Source of the DNA: Tildeniella nuda ZEHNDER 1965/U140 | GTDB lineage: Bacteria > Cyanobacteriota > Cyanobacteriia > Leptolyngbyales > Leptolyngbyaceae | Length of the DNA: 44,197 bases | Assembly: GCA_019358895.1 (NCBI GenBank) | Contig: JAHHIG010000031.1 | Location: forward strand, 1 to 44,197 | Reading direction: 5' to 3' | In this document: piece after piece, positions 1-9,967 of the stretch | How positions within the stretch are numbered: the first letter of the stretch is position 1 | How the letters are laid out: every line of letters starts with the position of its first letter | The notes under the pieces: generated by a model | Database searches by the model: none | What the model saw: the letters and a program-made list of their open reading frames with translations, nothing else | What the model was told of the DNA's origin: nothing | Position numbers and translations under genes: made by a program

Positions 1-1
1 C

Positions 2-109
2 TTGGTCAACTTGCTGGCAGGCTTAATCGCCTATACCTACCAGGAGAAAAAGCCCTCCTTGGATTTAGAGTGCAAAGACTTGCCAGCATTGCCTCCGGCT
101 ATCTTTTGA
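2..109 (+). CDS. 3' end of a transposase-like CDS entering from the left
   Basis: The first bases are open in frame 2 and encode about 35 residues ending at TGA. The peptide includes LVNLLAGLIAYTYQEKKPSL, which resembles the hydrophobic, lysine-ending C-terminus of IS4/IS5/IS982-type transposases as I recall them. No catalytic residue is in view, so the family is a guess. It lies convergent to the transglutaminase gene, with about 65 bp between the two stops. It could instead be an unrelated gene end. Confidence 0.35.
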   Translation: MVNLLAGLIAYTYQEKKPSLDLECKDLPALPPAIF

Positions 110-174
110 CCTCGTCGAACTGACGTTGTATTAGTACAGATGCCGCGGTTGATCGAAACCGGGTTTCTCTGCTT

Positions 175-1044
175 TCACGCCAGCCCTTGAATGGTGAGCT
201 GGTAGGTCATCGTTGACTGGGCACCGTTTGCCTGCTTGAACGCGCCAGAAATGGGAGCCGCGTAGCTAGAAAGAGGGCTGGCAACCAGGGCAATATGTCG
301 ATCGGCAACCGCCAGCCCTTGAGTGGGGTCGTAGCCGCGCCAGCCACCACCGGGTAGGTAGACTTCAGCCCAGGCATGGAGATGTCGCTCATTACTGTTT
401 GGATCACCTTCCTGGTAACCGCTGACAAAACGAGCCGCTAGCCCGATCGCCCGACACACTTCCACAAACAGCACGGCAAAGTCACGGCAGGTGCCCGATC
501 GCGTTGTCCAGGTAACGCCTGCTGATAACGGATCGCCTGTTTCACGAATCATGTACTGGCAACCCTTATAAATTCGTTGATTGAGTTCACCTAAGAAACT
601 GATCGTATTGCTACCAACAGCCTGGACGATTTCTTGTGCAAGCTGGAGCGCGATCGGATCAACACTTGTCGCATAGAGCACCTGTTGACCGCTTAGATAC
701 GGCTGTAGCTGCAAGAGCAGTGACGAGGGGTAGTCGATCGGCAGTCGCGCTACCCACGCCTCTGGCACATAGTCAAAGGGATTGGTGCGGTGAGTCTCCA
801 CCTGCGACGACACTTGCACCGTAAGCGTATCCGTCTGATCAGGCTTAAACCAAAGGTTGTCCAGCGTGTTGCCATCCAAATCGGTGACCGTCGCTTCCTG
901 TGAGGGTGTTGGCGTAACCATCAGCGAGAACGATCGCACCGTCTGCGAACCATCACTGCGAGGTCGCAAGCGCACCACATGGGGCAGCAAGCTCACAGGC
1001 TGACTGTAGGAATAGTTAGTTGTATGGCTAATTTGGTAAAGCAC
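175..1044 (-). CDS. Transglutaminase-like cysteine peptidase family protein
   Basis: The protein has the bacterial transglutaminase N-terminal region (ISHTTNYSYSQPV, LRPRSDGSQ) followed by the papain-fold core. Cys is in SGTCRDFAVLF, His in HLHAWAEVYLP and Asp in GYDPTQG, which forms the expected triad. The frame stays open upstream to an ATG at 1356, but that extension is a 21-bp tandem repeat plus a G-rich tract and does not look like a domain. I therefore place the start at the GTG at 1044 (about 289 residues); an upstream start adding 104 repeat-coded residues cannot be excluded. It lies downstream of the alpha-E and ATP-grasp genes on the same strand. This gene trio is known from many bacteria and is predicted to make or modify peptides; the substrate is unknown. 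Confidence 0.85.
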   Translation of the reverse strand: MLYQISHTTNYSYSQPVSLLPHVVRLRPRSDGSQTVRSFSLMVTPTPSQEATVTDLDGNTLDNLWFKPDQTDTLTVQVSSQVETHRTNPFDYVPEAWVARLPIDYPSSLLLQLQPYLSGQQVLYATSVDPIALQLAQEIVQAVGSNTISFLGELNQRIYKGCQYMIRETGDPLSAGVTWTTRSGTCRDFAVLFVEVCRAIGLAARFVSGYQEGDPNSNERHLHAWAEVYLPGGGWRGYDPTQGLAVADRHIALVASPLSSYAAPISGAFKQANGAQSTMTYQLTIQGLA

Positions 1045-1050
1045 GAGTGA

Positions 1051-1106
1051 GGGGTGAGGGGTGAGGGGGGTAGGGGGTAGGGGGGTAAGGGGAGAGGGGA
1101 GAGGGG
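1051..1106 (+). repeat. G-run tract with G-quadruplex potential
   Basis: The plus strand carries about nine runs of four to six G separated by 1-3 bases (GGGGTGAGGGGTGAGGGG and similar). It sits at or just upstream of the likely GTG start of the transglutaminase gene. The layout resembles degenerate 7-bp STRR repeats and also meets simple G-quadruplex rules. Confidence 0.7.
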
Positions 1107-1107
1107 T

Positions 1108-1308
1108 GATGTTTAGAGATTCGTCGTTGATACTTTGAGCTTCGTTGTCGATGAGCGGAGGTTCGTCAGCCATGCTCGGAGATTCGTCGTTGATACTCGG
1201 AGATTCGTCGTTGATACTCGGAGGTTCGTCAGCCATGCTTGGAGGTTCGCGGTTGATACTCGGAGGTTCGTCGTTGATGTTCAGAAGCTCGTCGTTGATG
1301 CTCGGCGA
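1108..1308 (-). repeat. 21-bp tandem repeat (about 9-10 units)
   Basis: Read on the minus strand, the unit encodes a heptapeptide of the form PPSINDE, SPSINDE, PPSMADE or PPSINRE, repeated nine to ten times in the open frame upstream of the transglutaminase core. The DNA unit begins ATCAACGACGAA. A related 21-bp array lies at 23381-23568. It is either translated as a disordered acidic extension or is a 5' leader minisatellite. Confidence 0.8.
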
Positions 1309-1401
1309 TTCAAGGCTGAAGTCAACGATGTACTGTTTGGGCTTGCAACAACACACATCCTTACTGACTCCTCACTCCTCACTCCTCACCTCTTCACCCA
1401 C

Positions 1402-2364
1402 TCACCCAACAGGTTGCAGGGCGATAAACGTTTCAAAAATCTTCTCGCCGACATCATTCATGCGAATCTGCAAATCATCCAGCGTTTCGTGCAAGCCGTT
1501 ATCGATGATGTCCTCAATGGTGAGGTAGTCAAGGTCAGAACGGAGTCGCCCCAAAGTGCGCTCGACGGGTGTACGCCAGGTGCCAATGGGTGTACCTGTA
1601 ATTTCATGGAGCGATCGCTCTGCTTGCAACAGACAAAAGCGCACCGATCGTGGAAAGTCTCGTTCGAGCACCAAAAACTCGGCAATGGAATTGGGCGAAA
1701 GGCGATGTAAGCCCTGCTTGCGGTACATCTCATAAGCGCTGGCAGATTTCAACAGTGCCATCCACTGTAGTTCGTCTAGCGTACTGCCCACATCTTTAAC
1801 CGACGGTAGCAAAATGAAGTATTTGACATCGAGAATCCGCGCCGTTTTGTCTGCTCGTTCAAGAAACCTGCCGATTTGCCCAAAGTGCCAGCCTTCGTTA
1901 TGTGTCATCGTCGCATTCATCACGCCAATAAATTGATGGCTCGACAGCTTGACTTCTTCAAAAAAGCGGAGGACAGCAGAGAGATCGTGGAGCGATCGCG
2001 TTTGCGCCACTTCCGTCACCATGAGATAGAACGCATTCACCTGATGCCACATTTCAGAGGAAATAATTTCGCGCACCGATCGGGCGTTCTCTCGTGCGAT
2101 TCGCAAGCAGGATGCGATCGAGTTCGGGTAGTCTGGGTCAAACGTGAGAAACTGAATCACCTTTTCTGCCGTTGCCTCACCATATCGCTCTTGAAACAGC
2201 GGCAAATCGCCTGTGGTCATAATAATCGGTTCCCACTGCTGAGTAGTTCCAGCAGGAGAATCGAGCAGCAGGTTTAGGTTCACTTCCACAAAACGGGCAA
2301 CATTTTCTGCCCGCTCCACATAGCGGTTGAGCCAGTAAATTGAATCAGCAACACGACTTAGCAT
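1402..2364 (-). CDS. Alpha-E domain protein (DUF403)
   Basis: A 320-residue helical protein opening with MLSRVADSIYWLNRYVERAE, the diagnostic start of the alpha-E family. The rest (ARENARSVREIISSEMW, NATMTHNEGWHFGQIGRFLE) fits a full-length member. Alpha-E proteins are nearly always encoded with a circularly permuted ATP-grasp protein and a transglutaminase, as here. They are predicted partners in an ATP-dependent peptide-ligation system, but the biochemical role is not established. The gene lies between the ATP-grasp gene (108 bp upstream) and the transglutaminase gene. ATG at 2364 is the natural start. Confidence 0.92.
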   Translation of the reverse strand: MLSRVADSIYWLNRYVERAENVARFVEVNLNLLLDSPAGTTQQWEPIIMTTGDLPLFQERYGEATAEKVIQFLTFDPDYPNSIASCLRIARENARSVREIISSEMWHQVNAFYLMVTEVAQTRSLHDLSAVLRFFEEVKLSSHQFIGVMNATMTHNEGWHFGQIGRFLERADKTARILDVKYFILLPSVKDVGSTLDELQWMALLKSASAYEMYRKQGLHRLSPNSIAEFLVLERDFPRSVRFCLLQAERSLHEITGTPIGTWRTPVERTLGRLRSDLDYLTIEDIIDNGLHETLDDLQIRMNDVGEKIFETFIALQPVG

Positions 2365-2373
2365 TTAGAGAAG

Positions 2374-2440
2374 TTTTTAGTTTTTAGTTTTTGGTTGTTA
2401 GTGGTTAGGGTTGCTAGCGACTAAAAACTAACAACCTTAG
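2374..2440. repeat. A/T-rich 7-bp repeats with inverted arm
   Basis: Heptamers TTTTTAG, TTTTTAG, TTTTTGG, TTGTTAG, TGGTTAG run from 2374 and are followed by the partly complementary arm CTAAAAACTAACAACC at 2421-2436. The segment fills most of the 108-bp gap between the ATP-grasp and alpha-E genes and could fold as a hairpin in the transcript. Similar sequence flanks the element at 32676-32828. Confidence 0.65.
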
Positions 2441-2472
2441 CGCAGCCATGCCAAAGGCTTTATGACTAACCA

Positions 2473-3954
2473 CTATTTGCACACGACCCACGTATCTTTA
2501 CTGCCGCCACCTTGAGATGAGTTAACCACCAATGAGCCTGGACGCAACGCAACACGAGTTAGCCCCCCAGGGCTGACATAGACCTTTTTGCCATACAGAA
2601 TGTAGGGGCGCAGATCGACATGACGACCTTCAAAATGATCATTAATCAGCGTTGGCACTCGTGATAAAGAGAGCGTTGGCTGAGCAATGTAATTACGCGG
2701 TGAGGCTGCAATCCGTCCAGCAAAGTCTTCTCGCTGTTCTGGTGTGGCAGTAGGACCAATCAACATCCCATAACCACCTGACTCATCCGCCGCTTTAACC
2801 ACCAGTTTGTCCAGGTTTGTCAGCACATGCTGCTGCTGCTGCGGTTCCCAACAGAGATAGGTTGGCACGTTTGCCAAGATTGGTTCCTCATTGAGATAGT
2901 AGCGAATCATCGCTGGCACGTAGGAGTAAATCACCTTGTCGTCTGCGACACCTGTACCCAGAGCGTTTGCCAGTGCCACTTTGCCAGAACGGTACACATC
3001 CATCAAGCCGGGGATGCCCAGCAGCGAATCGGGGCGGAAGACTTTGGGGTCAATGAAAATATCGTCAATGCGGCGATAAACCACATCAACGCGCTTCAAG
3101 CCTTTGGTCGTTCGCATTTGCAGGTAGCCATCTGCCACAATCAGGTCGCGCCCTTCGACCAGTTCCACGCCCATCTGTTGAGCTAAAAAGGAATGCTCAA
3201 AGTAGGCAGAGTTGTAGATGCCAGGAGTCAGCACAACAACGGTTGGATCAATCAGGTGCGGTGGTGCAAGGTTCAGCAAAGTTTCCAGCAGGTGACTAGG
3301 ATATTCTTCCACAGGCTGAATCTGCATCGTGTTAAAGACGAGCGGAAACGTGCTTTTCATCACGCGGCGATTTTCGAGGACGTAAGAAACGCCGGATGGA
3401 CAGCGCAGATTGTCTTCTAAGACGTACCATTGCCCATCTCGATCGCGCACCAAATCAGTGCCCGTAATATGACACCAGATGCCGCCCGGTGGTTTCAACC
3501 CCATGCACGGCTTCAAAAAGCCACTGGCAGAGTAGATGATTTCAGACGGGATAATCTTGTCCCGCAAAATTTTCTGCTCGTTATAAATATCTGCCAGGAA
3601 CAAGTTGAGCGCGTAAATGCGCTGCTCCAAGCCCTTTTCCAGCGTTGCCCAGTCGTCTGCCGAAACAATGCGAGGAATAATATCGAAAGGAATAATGCGC
3701 TCTGTGCCCTGGTTATCGCTGTAGACGTTGAAGGTTACACCCATCTTAAAGAGTGCGATCTGCGCCGCCTGTTGCCGCCGCTGCACCTCTTCAGGCGAAA
3801 GGGAGTTGATGCGATCGATCAGCGGCATTGTGTCAGGACGAGGCTCTCCCTTCGCAGCAAAGAGTTCGTCGTAGAAATTCCCTGGCTCGTAATCGTCGAA
3901 TTGCACAGCGCTAGATCCAATGCATACCCCCTCATCAATAGAGGGGAGAGTCAC
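2473..3954 (-). CDS. Circularly permuted type 2 ATP-grasp protein
   Basis: 493 residues with the DUF404/DUF407 arrangement. An N-terminal lobe ([21 protein letters not shown]) is followed by a strongly conserved middle ([37 protein letters not shown]) and a C-terminal nucleotide-binding part ([32 protein letters not shown]). It probably forms peptide-like bonds with ATP, but the acceptor is unknown. It is the first gene of the group with alpha-E and transglutaminase. The start lies within a conserved-looking N-terminus, close to the next in-frame alternatives. Confidence 0.92.
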   Translation of the reverse strand: MTLPSIDEGVCIGSSAVQFDDYEPGNFYDELFAAKGEPRPDTMPLIDRINSLSPEEVQRRQQAAQIALFKMGVTFNVYSDNQGTERIIPFDIIPRIVSADDWATLEKGLEQRIYALNLFLADIYNEQKILRDKIIPSEIIYSASGFLKPCMGLKPPGGIWCHITGTDLVRDRDGQWYVLEDNLRCPSGVSYVLENRRVMKSTFPLVFNTMQIQPVEEYPSHLLETLLNLAPPHLIDPTVVVLTPGIYNSAYFEHSFLAQQMGVELVEGRDLIVADGYLQMRTTKGLKRVDVVYRRIDDIFIDPKVFRPDSLLGIPGLMDVYRSGKVALANALGTGVADDKVIYSYVPAMIRYYLNEEPILANVPTYLCWEPQQQQHVLTNLDKLVVKAADESGGYGMLIGPTATPEQREDFAGRIAASPRNYIAQPTLSLSRVPTLINDHFEGRHVDLRPYILYGKKVYVSPGGLTRVALRPGSLVVNSSQGGGSKDTWVVCK

Positions 3955-4135
3955 TGTAAACAGTAGTATCTGATACTTTTTCTGTGTCGGCGCGGACTTT
4001 AGGTACGAGGGAAACGTCGGTTTTTACTCTTTTTACTCTAAGTTGCACAGCGCATCGGCAGTTGGAACGAAGACGGCACGTGTAACCGTGGTTAAGCGCT
4101 TTTATGTTGCGATCGCATTGATAGCATCACTATCT
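3955..4135. other. Upstream region of the ATP-grasp gene
   Basis: About 180 bp with no convincing gene. It should hold the promoter of the minus-strand ATP-grasp/alpha-E/transglutaminase group, but I see no confident promoter boxes. It ends at the miniature element at 4136. Confidence 0.4.
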
Positions 4136-4271
4136 GGCGTTACTGAATGCATCCCTCATCCCCAGCCCTTCTCCTTGGGGAGAAGGGAGCCAGAAACCAT
4201 TTCCCCTCTCCTTTTGGGAGAGGGCTAGGGTGAGGGTAAAAGCAGCGATTCATCCCATGATCAGCAACGCC
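4136..4271. mobile_element. Miniature inverted-repeat element, GGCGTTGCTGA type, copy 1
   Basis: Termini are GGCGTTACTGA on the left and TCAGCAACGCC on the right. The flanks CACTATCT and CACTATTC match at six of eight positions, consistent with a decayed target duplication. The core (4153-4236) is CCCTCATCCCCAGCCC ... GGGCTAGGGTGAGGG with two smaller inner stems (CTTCTCC/GGAGAAG and CCCTCTCC/GGGAGAGGG). The same core occurs near 16.5, 32.7 and 36.5 kb. Confidence 0.75.
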
Positions 4272-4359
4272 CACTATTCTATTGAGGTGCCCGTTTGCTA
4301 GATGCACAACGCCTCTATCGCAGCAAGCAGACACGATTTCAAAAATTTGTCCTGATAAG

Positions 4360-4387
4360 TTGACAAATCTTCCGTAACAGGTAAAAG
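4360..4387 (+). promoter_or_regulatory. Possible promoter of the patX-like gene
   Basis: A perfect TTGACA at 4360-4365 is followed 16 bp later by the weak -10 candidate TAAAAG at 4382-4387, about 22 bp before the patX-like ATG. The -10 match is poor and no heterocyst-type element was recognised. Confidence 0.35.
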
Positions 4388-4409
4388 AACCTACCCGGAC
4401 TTTACCTTT

Positions 4410-4622
4410 ATGTACCTTCCTCTCACTGCCTTGCTACCAAGCTTGCTGCTAGTAGTGCTAACAGCCGATTTGCGAGATGCTAAAGCGATCGCGCATCAAA
4501 CTCTGCGATCCTTCAATCAACCTGCCTCTGTTGCTCAGCTAGCCGACGTGAACATGCAAACCTTTCACCGTGGCAGTGGTCGCCGCCAACTTTTCTGGGA
4601 GTCTACACTCTCTGAAGGCTAA
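4410..4622 (+). CDS. patX: PatX-like HetR-inhibitor precursor with HRGSGR motif
   Basis: A 70-residue protein with a hydrophobic N-terminus (LPLTALLPSLLLVVLTA, residues 3-19) that looks like an export signal, a short linker and HRGSGR at residues 53-58 (nt 4566-4583) near the C-terminus. RGSGR is the pentapeptide by which PatS and PatX derived peptides bind HetR and block its DNA binding. PatX genes characteristically lie upstream of hetR in the same direction, as here (640 bp upstream). Size, hydrophobic start, motif position and location all agree. There is no obvious Shine-Dalgarno sequence. Processing and activity are inferred. Confidence 0.85.
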   Translation: MYLPLTALLPSLLLVVLTADLRDAKAIAHQTLRSFNQPASVAQLADVNMQTFHRGSGRRQLFWESTLSEG

Positions 4623-6173
<1,551 letters not shown>

Positions 6174-6366
6174 GAAGCAGGGGAGCGGAGGAAGCAGGGG
6201 AGCGGAGGAAGCAGGGGAGCAGAAAAACCTTGAGCCTCTTCTCTTTAGTAACGCAGCATAACTCAAAATGCAAATCTCCCCCTGCTCCCTCTTGCCCCCC
6301 TGCTCCCTCTTGCCCCCCTGCCCCCTCTTGCCCCCTCTACTCCCTCTGCTCCCTCTGCTCCCCCAT
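6174..6366. repeat. Low-complexity repeats after hetR
   Basis: Three copies of a GGAAGCAGGGGAGCGGA unit begin right after the hetR stop. After about 60 bp follows a run of CCCCCTGCTCCCTCTTG-type units to 6366. The two halves are roughly complementary and could pair into a long imperfect stem between the convergent hetR and dipeptide epimerase genes. Confidence 0.75.
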
Positions 6367-6370
6367 CTTC

Positions 6371-7417
6371 TCATCTCAGCCTCACTCCTACACCCGACTG
6401 TTCCTCCGGCAACACGCGTCCATTCTGAAAGCTGGCACCGATGAACGGATCGTCGAGAAGGTTTAAGTGGCTGTCCAGATCGAGATAGTCGGCAAGGGGC
6501 GAAAGTTGAGCAAGTGCAGTGTTGAGTAACGCACTATCGGAATAGCAGCCGAACATAATTTTTAAGCCACAGGCGCGGGCTGTGTGAATCATGCGCCATG
6601 CCTCTGTGATGCCGCCCGCTTTCATGAGTTTAATGTTGATGCCATGTACGCGATCGGCGAGTGGCGGGATATCGTAGCTACTAAAACAGCTTTCATCGAT
6701 AAAGATTGGCAGAGGCGAATCTCGATAGAGCGCAGGCAAATCGCCTTCCTGACCTTTTGGCAGTGGCTGCTCAATGTAGGTAATGCCCCGATCGGTTAAC
6801 CAGTATGACATTTGCAACGCTTGTTCCAGGTTCCAACCACCATTGGCATCAATGCTGATTTGAGTGATATGAGGAGCCACACTCTGTACCGCTACCACCA
6901 TTGCCTGGTCTGCCTCAAGCCCAGTTGGACTGCCTAGCTTCAGTTTTAATGCCTGAAGGGTCGGCACTTGACCCAACCAATCTCTGACACGTTGTTGAGC
7001 CAGGTTGGATGGATTGATGCCGATCGTGATAGAGGTCGGGACGATGCGATCGCGATTCAGTCCCCATAGTTGCCACAGCGGTAGGTTTGCTTGCTTTCCT
7101 ATCCAGTCGTGTAGTGCAATATCCAGAGCCGCCCGCGCACCCGAAGGCAAACGGGCTTCTAGCATCAGTCGCTCAATACGCTGACGTTCTAGCGGGCTAA
7201 GGGCTTTGAGCAGGGGGGCAATTTTTTGCAGCGATCGCGCGATCGCCTCGGTGGTTTGGGGCTGTTCGCCGATCGAAAACGGTGACGCTTCCCCCCATCC
7301 TTCGATACCGTCATGCTCAATCACGACCCAGACGTTTGTCGTCTGCGCCGTTGTACCACGACTGATGGTAAGAGGAAAGCGTTTGTGGACAGTGAAAAGC
7401 TGAACGCGGAGTTGCAT
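6371..7417 (-). CDS. Dipeptide epimerase (enolase superfamily)
   Basis: 348 residues. The N-terminal capping domain is followed by the barrel with the muconate-lactonizing-type active site: KLK (Lys158, Lys160), metal ligands in SIDANGGW (Asp190), YIEQPL (Glu216) and FIDES (Asp241), and the opposite lysine in NIKLMKAGG (Lys263). The motif set fits L-Ala-D/L-Glu and related dipeptide epimerases used in murein peptide recycling; exact specificity cannot be read from sequence. It is convergent to hetR. The start at 7417 gives the conserved opening strand and lies next to a GC-rich repeat. Confidence 0.85.
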   Translation of the reverse strand: MQLRVQLFTVHKRFPLTISRGTTAQTTNVWVVIEHDGIEGWGEASPFSIGEQPQTTEAIARSLQKIAPLLKALSPLERQRIERLMLEARLPSGARAALDIALHDWIGKQANLPLWQLWGLNRDRIVPTSITIGINPSNLAQQRVRDWLGQVPTLQALKLKLGSPTGLEADQAMVVAVQSVAPHITQISIDANGGWNLEQALQMSYWLTDRGITYIEQPLPKGQEGDLPALYRDSPLPIFIDESCFSSYDIPPLADRVHGINIKLMKAGGITEAWRMIHTARACGLKIMFGCYSDSALLNTALAQLSPLADYLDLDSHLNLLDDPFIGASFQNGRVLPEEQSGVGVRLR

Positions 7418-7680
7418 GGGAAGAAATGGGGAGGCGGAGGGAGCTGGGGAGGCGGAGGGAGCTGGGGAGGCGGAGGGAACTGGGGAAGAGGTTCTGAGTT
7501 TTGGGTTGAGGGCATTATTAGCAATACCTTATCTTCTTCTGACTTCTGACTTCTGACTTCCAACTCTGCTTCCCCTGCCCCCTCTGCCCCCTCTGCCCCC
7601 TCTGCCCCCTCTGCCCCCTCTGCCCCCTCTGCTTCCCCTACCCTTAAACCTCTACTCCCTGTACTCCGTCCCCCCTAACG
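7418..7680. repeat. GC-rich tandem repeats upstream of the dipeptide epimerase
   Basis: Three copies of an 18-bp unit TGGGGAGGCGGAGGGAGC run from about 7427 to 7485, then CTTCTGA heptamers near 7536, then six or more copies of the 9-bp unit TGCCCCCTC at 7577-7635. They fill the divergent spacer between the epimerase and the S41 protease. Promoters must lie within or beside them. Confidence 0.8.
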
Positions 7681-7779
7681 ATTTCCTAGCCAAACAAGTC
7701 CATTGAGGGATTTGTGGAACTTTCGTGGTTCGCTTTAATTCAGTTTAGGAAGTGAAATCGTTGTCTGAACGACAGAAAA

Positions 7780-9087
7780 ATGCTGATGCTGACTAATTTC
7801 ATGCGATCGAACTTCGCGCGATCGCAGCGGCTGCCTCGTCAATGGTTGACTGTACTTTTAGCCAGTGTTCTGGTGCTTTTACTTTACTGGGCTGGTGCGC
7901 CTCTACTTTCACGCGCAGAGCCATCGCCAGCCAAGGTGTTTGAGCAGATTTGGCAGACAGTCAACGATAATTTTTACGATTCTAAGTTTAATGGTGTTGA
8001 CTGGAAGGCGATGCGGCAAAAGTACGCTTCCCAGGCGACACAGGCGCGATCGTCCGAAGCAATGGCGGTTGTAGTCAACCAGATGCTTGCTGAGCTAAAC
8101 GTGTCTCACACACGTTACTACACGTCAGCAGAACCAGAGTACTACCAGCTTGCAGGCGTATTTTGGCGACGCGGCATTCAGCGGCAGCTCAAGCCTTTTT
8201 TGCCTAACGGTAAGCTGGAGTATGTCGGCATTGGTGCCTACACCCGTGACGTTGATGGCAAGACCTTTGTCCGTGCAGTGCTGGATGGATCGCCTGCTGC
8301 TAAAGCCGGACTCAAGGTTGGGGATCAAATCTTGTCAGTCAACGGCAAGCCGTTCCAGCCAGTTGAATCGTTTGCCGAAAACGCCGATCGCCCCGTGCAA
8401 ATCCAAATTCAACGCACACCGGACGCAGGCACACAAACGATCGCCGTTACGCCCAAACGCCTTGACCCCACGACCATGTTTCTCGATGCGATGAAGGCAA
8501 GCGTACAGGTCATCGATCGCGGCGGCAAAAAAATTGGCTACATCCACATCTGGTCGTATGCCGATGATGCCTACCAGCGGCAGCTTGAGCAAGAACTGAG
8601 CGATCGTCTGAGTCAGGTCGATGGACTTGTTTGGGATCTGCGCGATGGCTGGGGCGGAGCCGAACCCAGCTACCTGAATCCCTTCACAGCACCCGCACCC
8701 AATGTGACGTTTACCAACCGCGACGGCACCAAAGGTAGCTTTAACCTGCCGTGGAAAAAGCCAGTCGTCATGCTGGTCAACCAGGGATCACGCAGCGGCA
8801 AAGAAATCCTCGCCTATGGCTTTCGGCAGTTTCGAGTCGGCAGAATTGTCGGCAGCAAAACCGCTGGAGCTGTGCTAGCTGGACGTGCCTACATCATGCA
8901 GGATGGCAGTCTGCTCTACGTTGCCGTTGCCGATGTCCTGGTAGATGGACAGCGCATCGAAGGCAAAGGCGTAGCCCCAGATATCGACGTACCGTTCACA
9001 GTGCCTTATGCACAAGGACGCGATCCGCAAAAGGAAGGGGCGATCGCCGCAGTGCTAGAGGCGATCGGGAAGCCTGTGCAGCGGTAA
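7780..9087 (+). CDS. Membrane-anchored or secreted S41 peptidase with PDZ domain
   Basis: 435 residues. A hydrophobic N-terminal segment (LTVLLASVLVLLLYWAGAPLL) acts as signal or anchor. A helical N-terminal region precedes a PDZ domain (about 150-225; DGSPAAKAGLKVGDQILSVN) and the S41 catalytic domain with Ser339 in NQGSRSGKE and Lys360 in VGSKTAG. This is the Ser/Lys dyad of C-terminal processing peptidases. It probably acts outside the cytoplasmic membrane. It is more divergent than the CtpA that matures photosystem II D1, so I do not give a symbol. It is monocistronic by position. Confidence 0.88.
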   Translation: MLMLTNFMRSNFARSQRLPRQWLTVLLASVLVLLLYWAGAPLLSRAEPSPAKVFEQIWQTVNDNFYDSKFNGVDWKAMRQKYASQATQARSSEAMAVVVNQMLAELNVSHTRYYTSAEPEYYQLAGVFWRRGIQRQLKPFLPNGKLEYVGIGAYTRDVDGKTFVRAVLDGSPAAKAGLKVGDQILSVNGKPFQPVESFAENADRPVQIQIQRTPDAGTQTIAVTPKRLDPTTMFLDAMKASVQVIDRGGKKIGYIHIWSYADDAYQRQLEQELSDRLSQVDGLVWDLRDGWGGAEPSYLNPFTAPAPNVTFTNRDGTKGSFNLPWKKPVVMLVNQGSRSGKEILAYGFRQFRVGRIVGSKTAGAVLAGRAYIMQDGSLLYVAVADVLVDGQRIEGKGVAPDIDVPFTVPYAQGRDPQKEGAIAAVLEAIGKPVQR

Positions 9088-9224
9088 GGAGTGAGAAGTC
9101 AACGTTTGAATTAAATCTCCGCGTCTCTGCGTCTCTGCGGTTGTCTCCTACTCCTACCGTCTAGCAAACCGTCCACGATCGCACCTGAATTAGCTACTGC
9201 CCTAGCCACTGCCCCACCTGGAAT

Positions 9225-9326
9225 ATGAGAATCCGGTTGATGTGGGAGAATGGCAAAACAAAGGATATTGAAATCGGCAAAGGCACGGTTGAAGCGTGGA
9301 AAACAGTGTTCAGAGCAAAGACTTGA
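9225..9326 (+). CDS. Possible 33-residue ORF
   Basis: ATG at 9225 opens a short frame reading MRIRLMWENGKTKDIEIGK and continuing to a TGA at 9324. The composition looks protein-like but there is no clear ribosome-binding site. It may be a remnant or chance frame in the spacer before the Uma2 gene. Confidence 0.2.
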   Translation: MRIRLMWENGKTKDIEIGKGTVEAWKTVFRAKT

Positions 9327-9364
9327 TTGCACGCAATTTCACATTCACAGGCTGAGAGGCAACT

Positions 9365-9967
9365 ATGACAACGCTGCTTATTCAAACGGATAATACTCCC
9401 CTGACCGTGAATTTGCCTGCGATCGCCCCCATGACTCCAGCAGAGTTCTACGCCTTCTGTTTAGCCAATCGCGATCTGCGCATTGAACGCACTGCCAGCG
9501 GAGATGTAATCATCATGCCGCCCGCTTTTGCCGATACAGGAAATCGAAACTTTAAAATCGCTCAACAACTGGCTAACTGGGCTGACCAGGATGGCACTGG
9601 CATAGGTTTTGACTCTAGCGCCGGGTTTACTCTGCCGAATGGCGCAACCCGTTCTCCTGACGCTTCCTGGATCAGACTGGAGCGCTGGCAGACCTTAACG
9701 GAAGCACAAAAAGCATCCTTTGCACCAATTTGCCCTGACTTTGTGATTGAGCTACGGTCTTCCAGCGACACGCTAACCAGTCTGCAAGACAAGCTGCAAG
9801 AATACATAGCGAATGGGGCTGTGTTGGGATTTTTGATCGATCGCAAAAACTACACGGTGCATTTGTATCGTCCCAATCAGAAACCAACCGTATTAGACAA
9901 TCCTGAAACGGTGAGTGGTGATCCAGAGTTGCCAGGGTTTATCTTACAAATGGCGAAGATTTGGTGA
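9365..9967 (+). CDS. Uma2 family protein (DUF820, PD-(D/E)XK fold)
   Basis: 200 residues with the Uma2 pattern: MTPAEFYAFCLANRDLRIER, the FDSSAGFTLPNGATRSPDASW strand pair, CPDFVIELRSSSDTL and the C-terminal KNYTVHLYRP. The acidic and basic positions expected for a restriction-endonuclease-like site (Asp in SPDASW, Glu-x-Arg in VIELRS) are present. Cyanobacteria carry many paralogs of unknown function; a second one lies at 24912-25499. It stands alone. Confidence 0.88.
   Translation: MTTLLIQTDNTPLTVNLPAIAPMTPAEFYAFCLANRDLRIERTASGDVIIMPPAFADTGNRNFKIAQQLANWADQDGTGIGFDSSAGFTLPNGATRSPDASWIRLERWQTLTEAQKASFAPICPDFVIELRSSSDTLTSLQDKLQEYIANGAVLGFLIDRKNYTVHLYRPNQKPTVLDNPETVSGDPELPGFILQMAKIW

Noticed and set aside
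7417-7490. Gly-rich peptide frame (WGGGGSWGGG)
   Set aside because: It results from the 18-bp GC-rich repeat and has no support as a gene.
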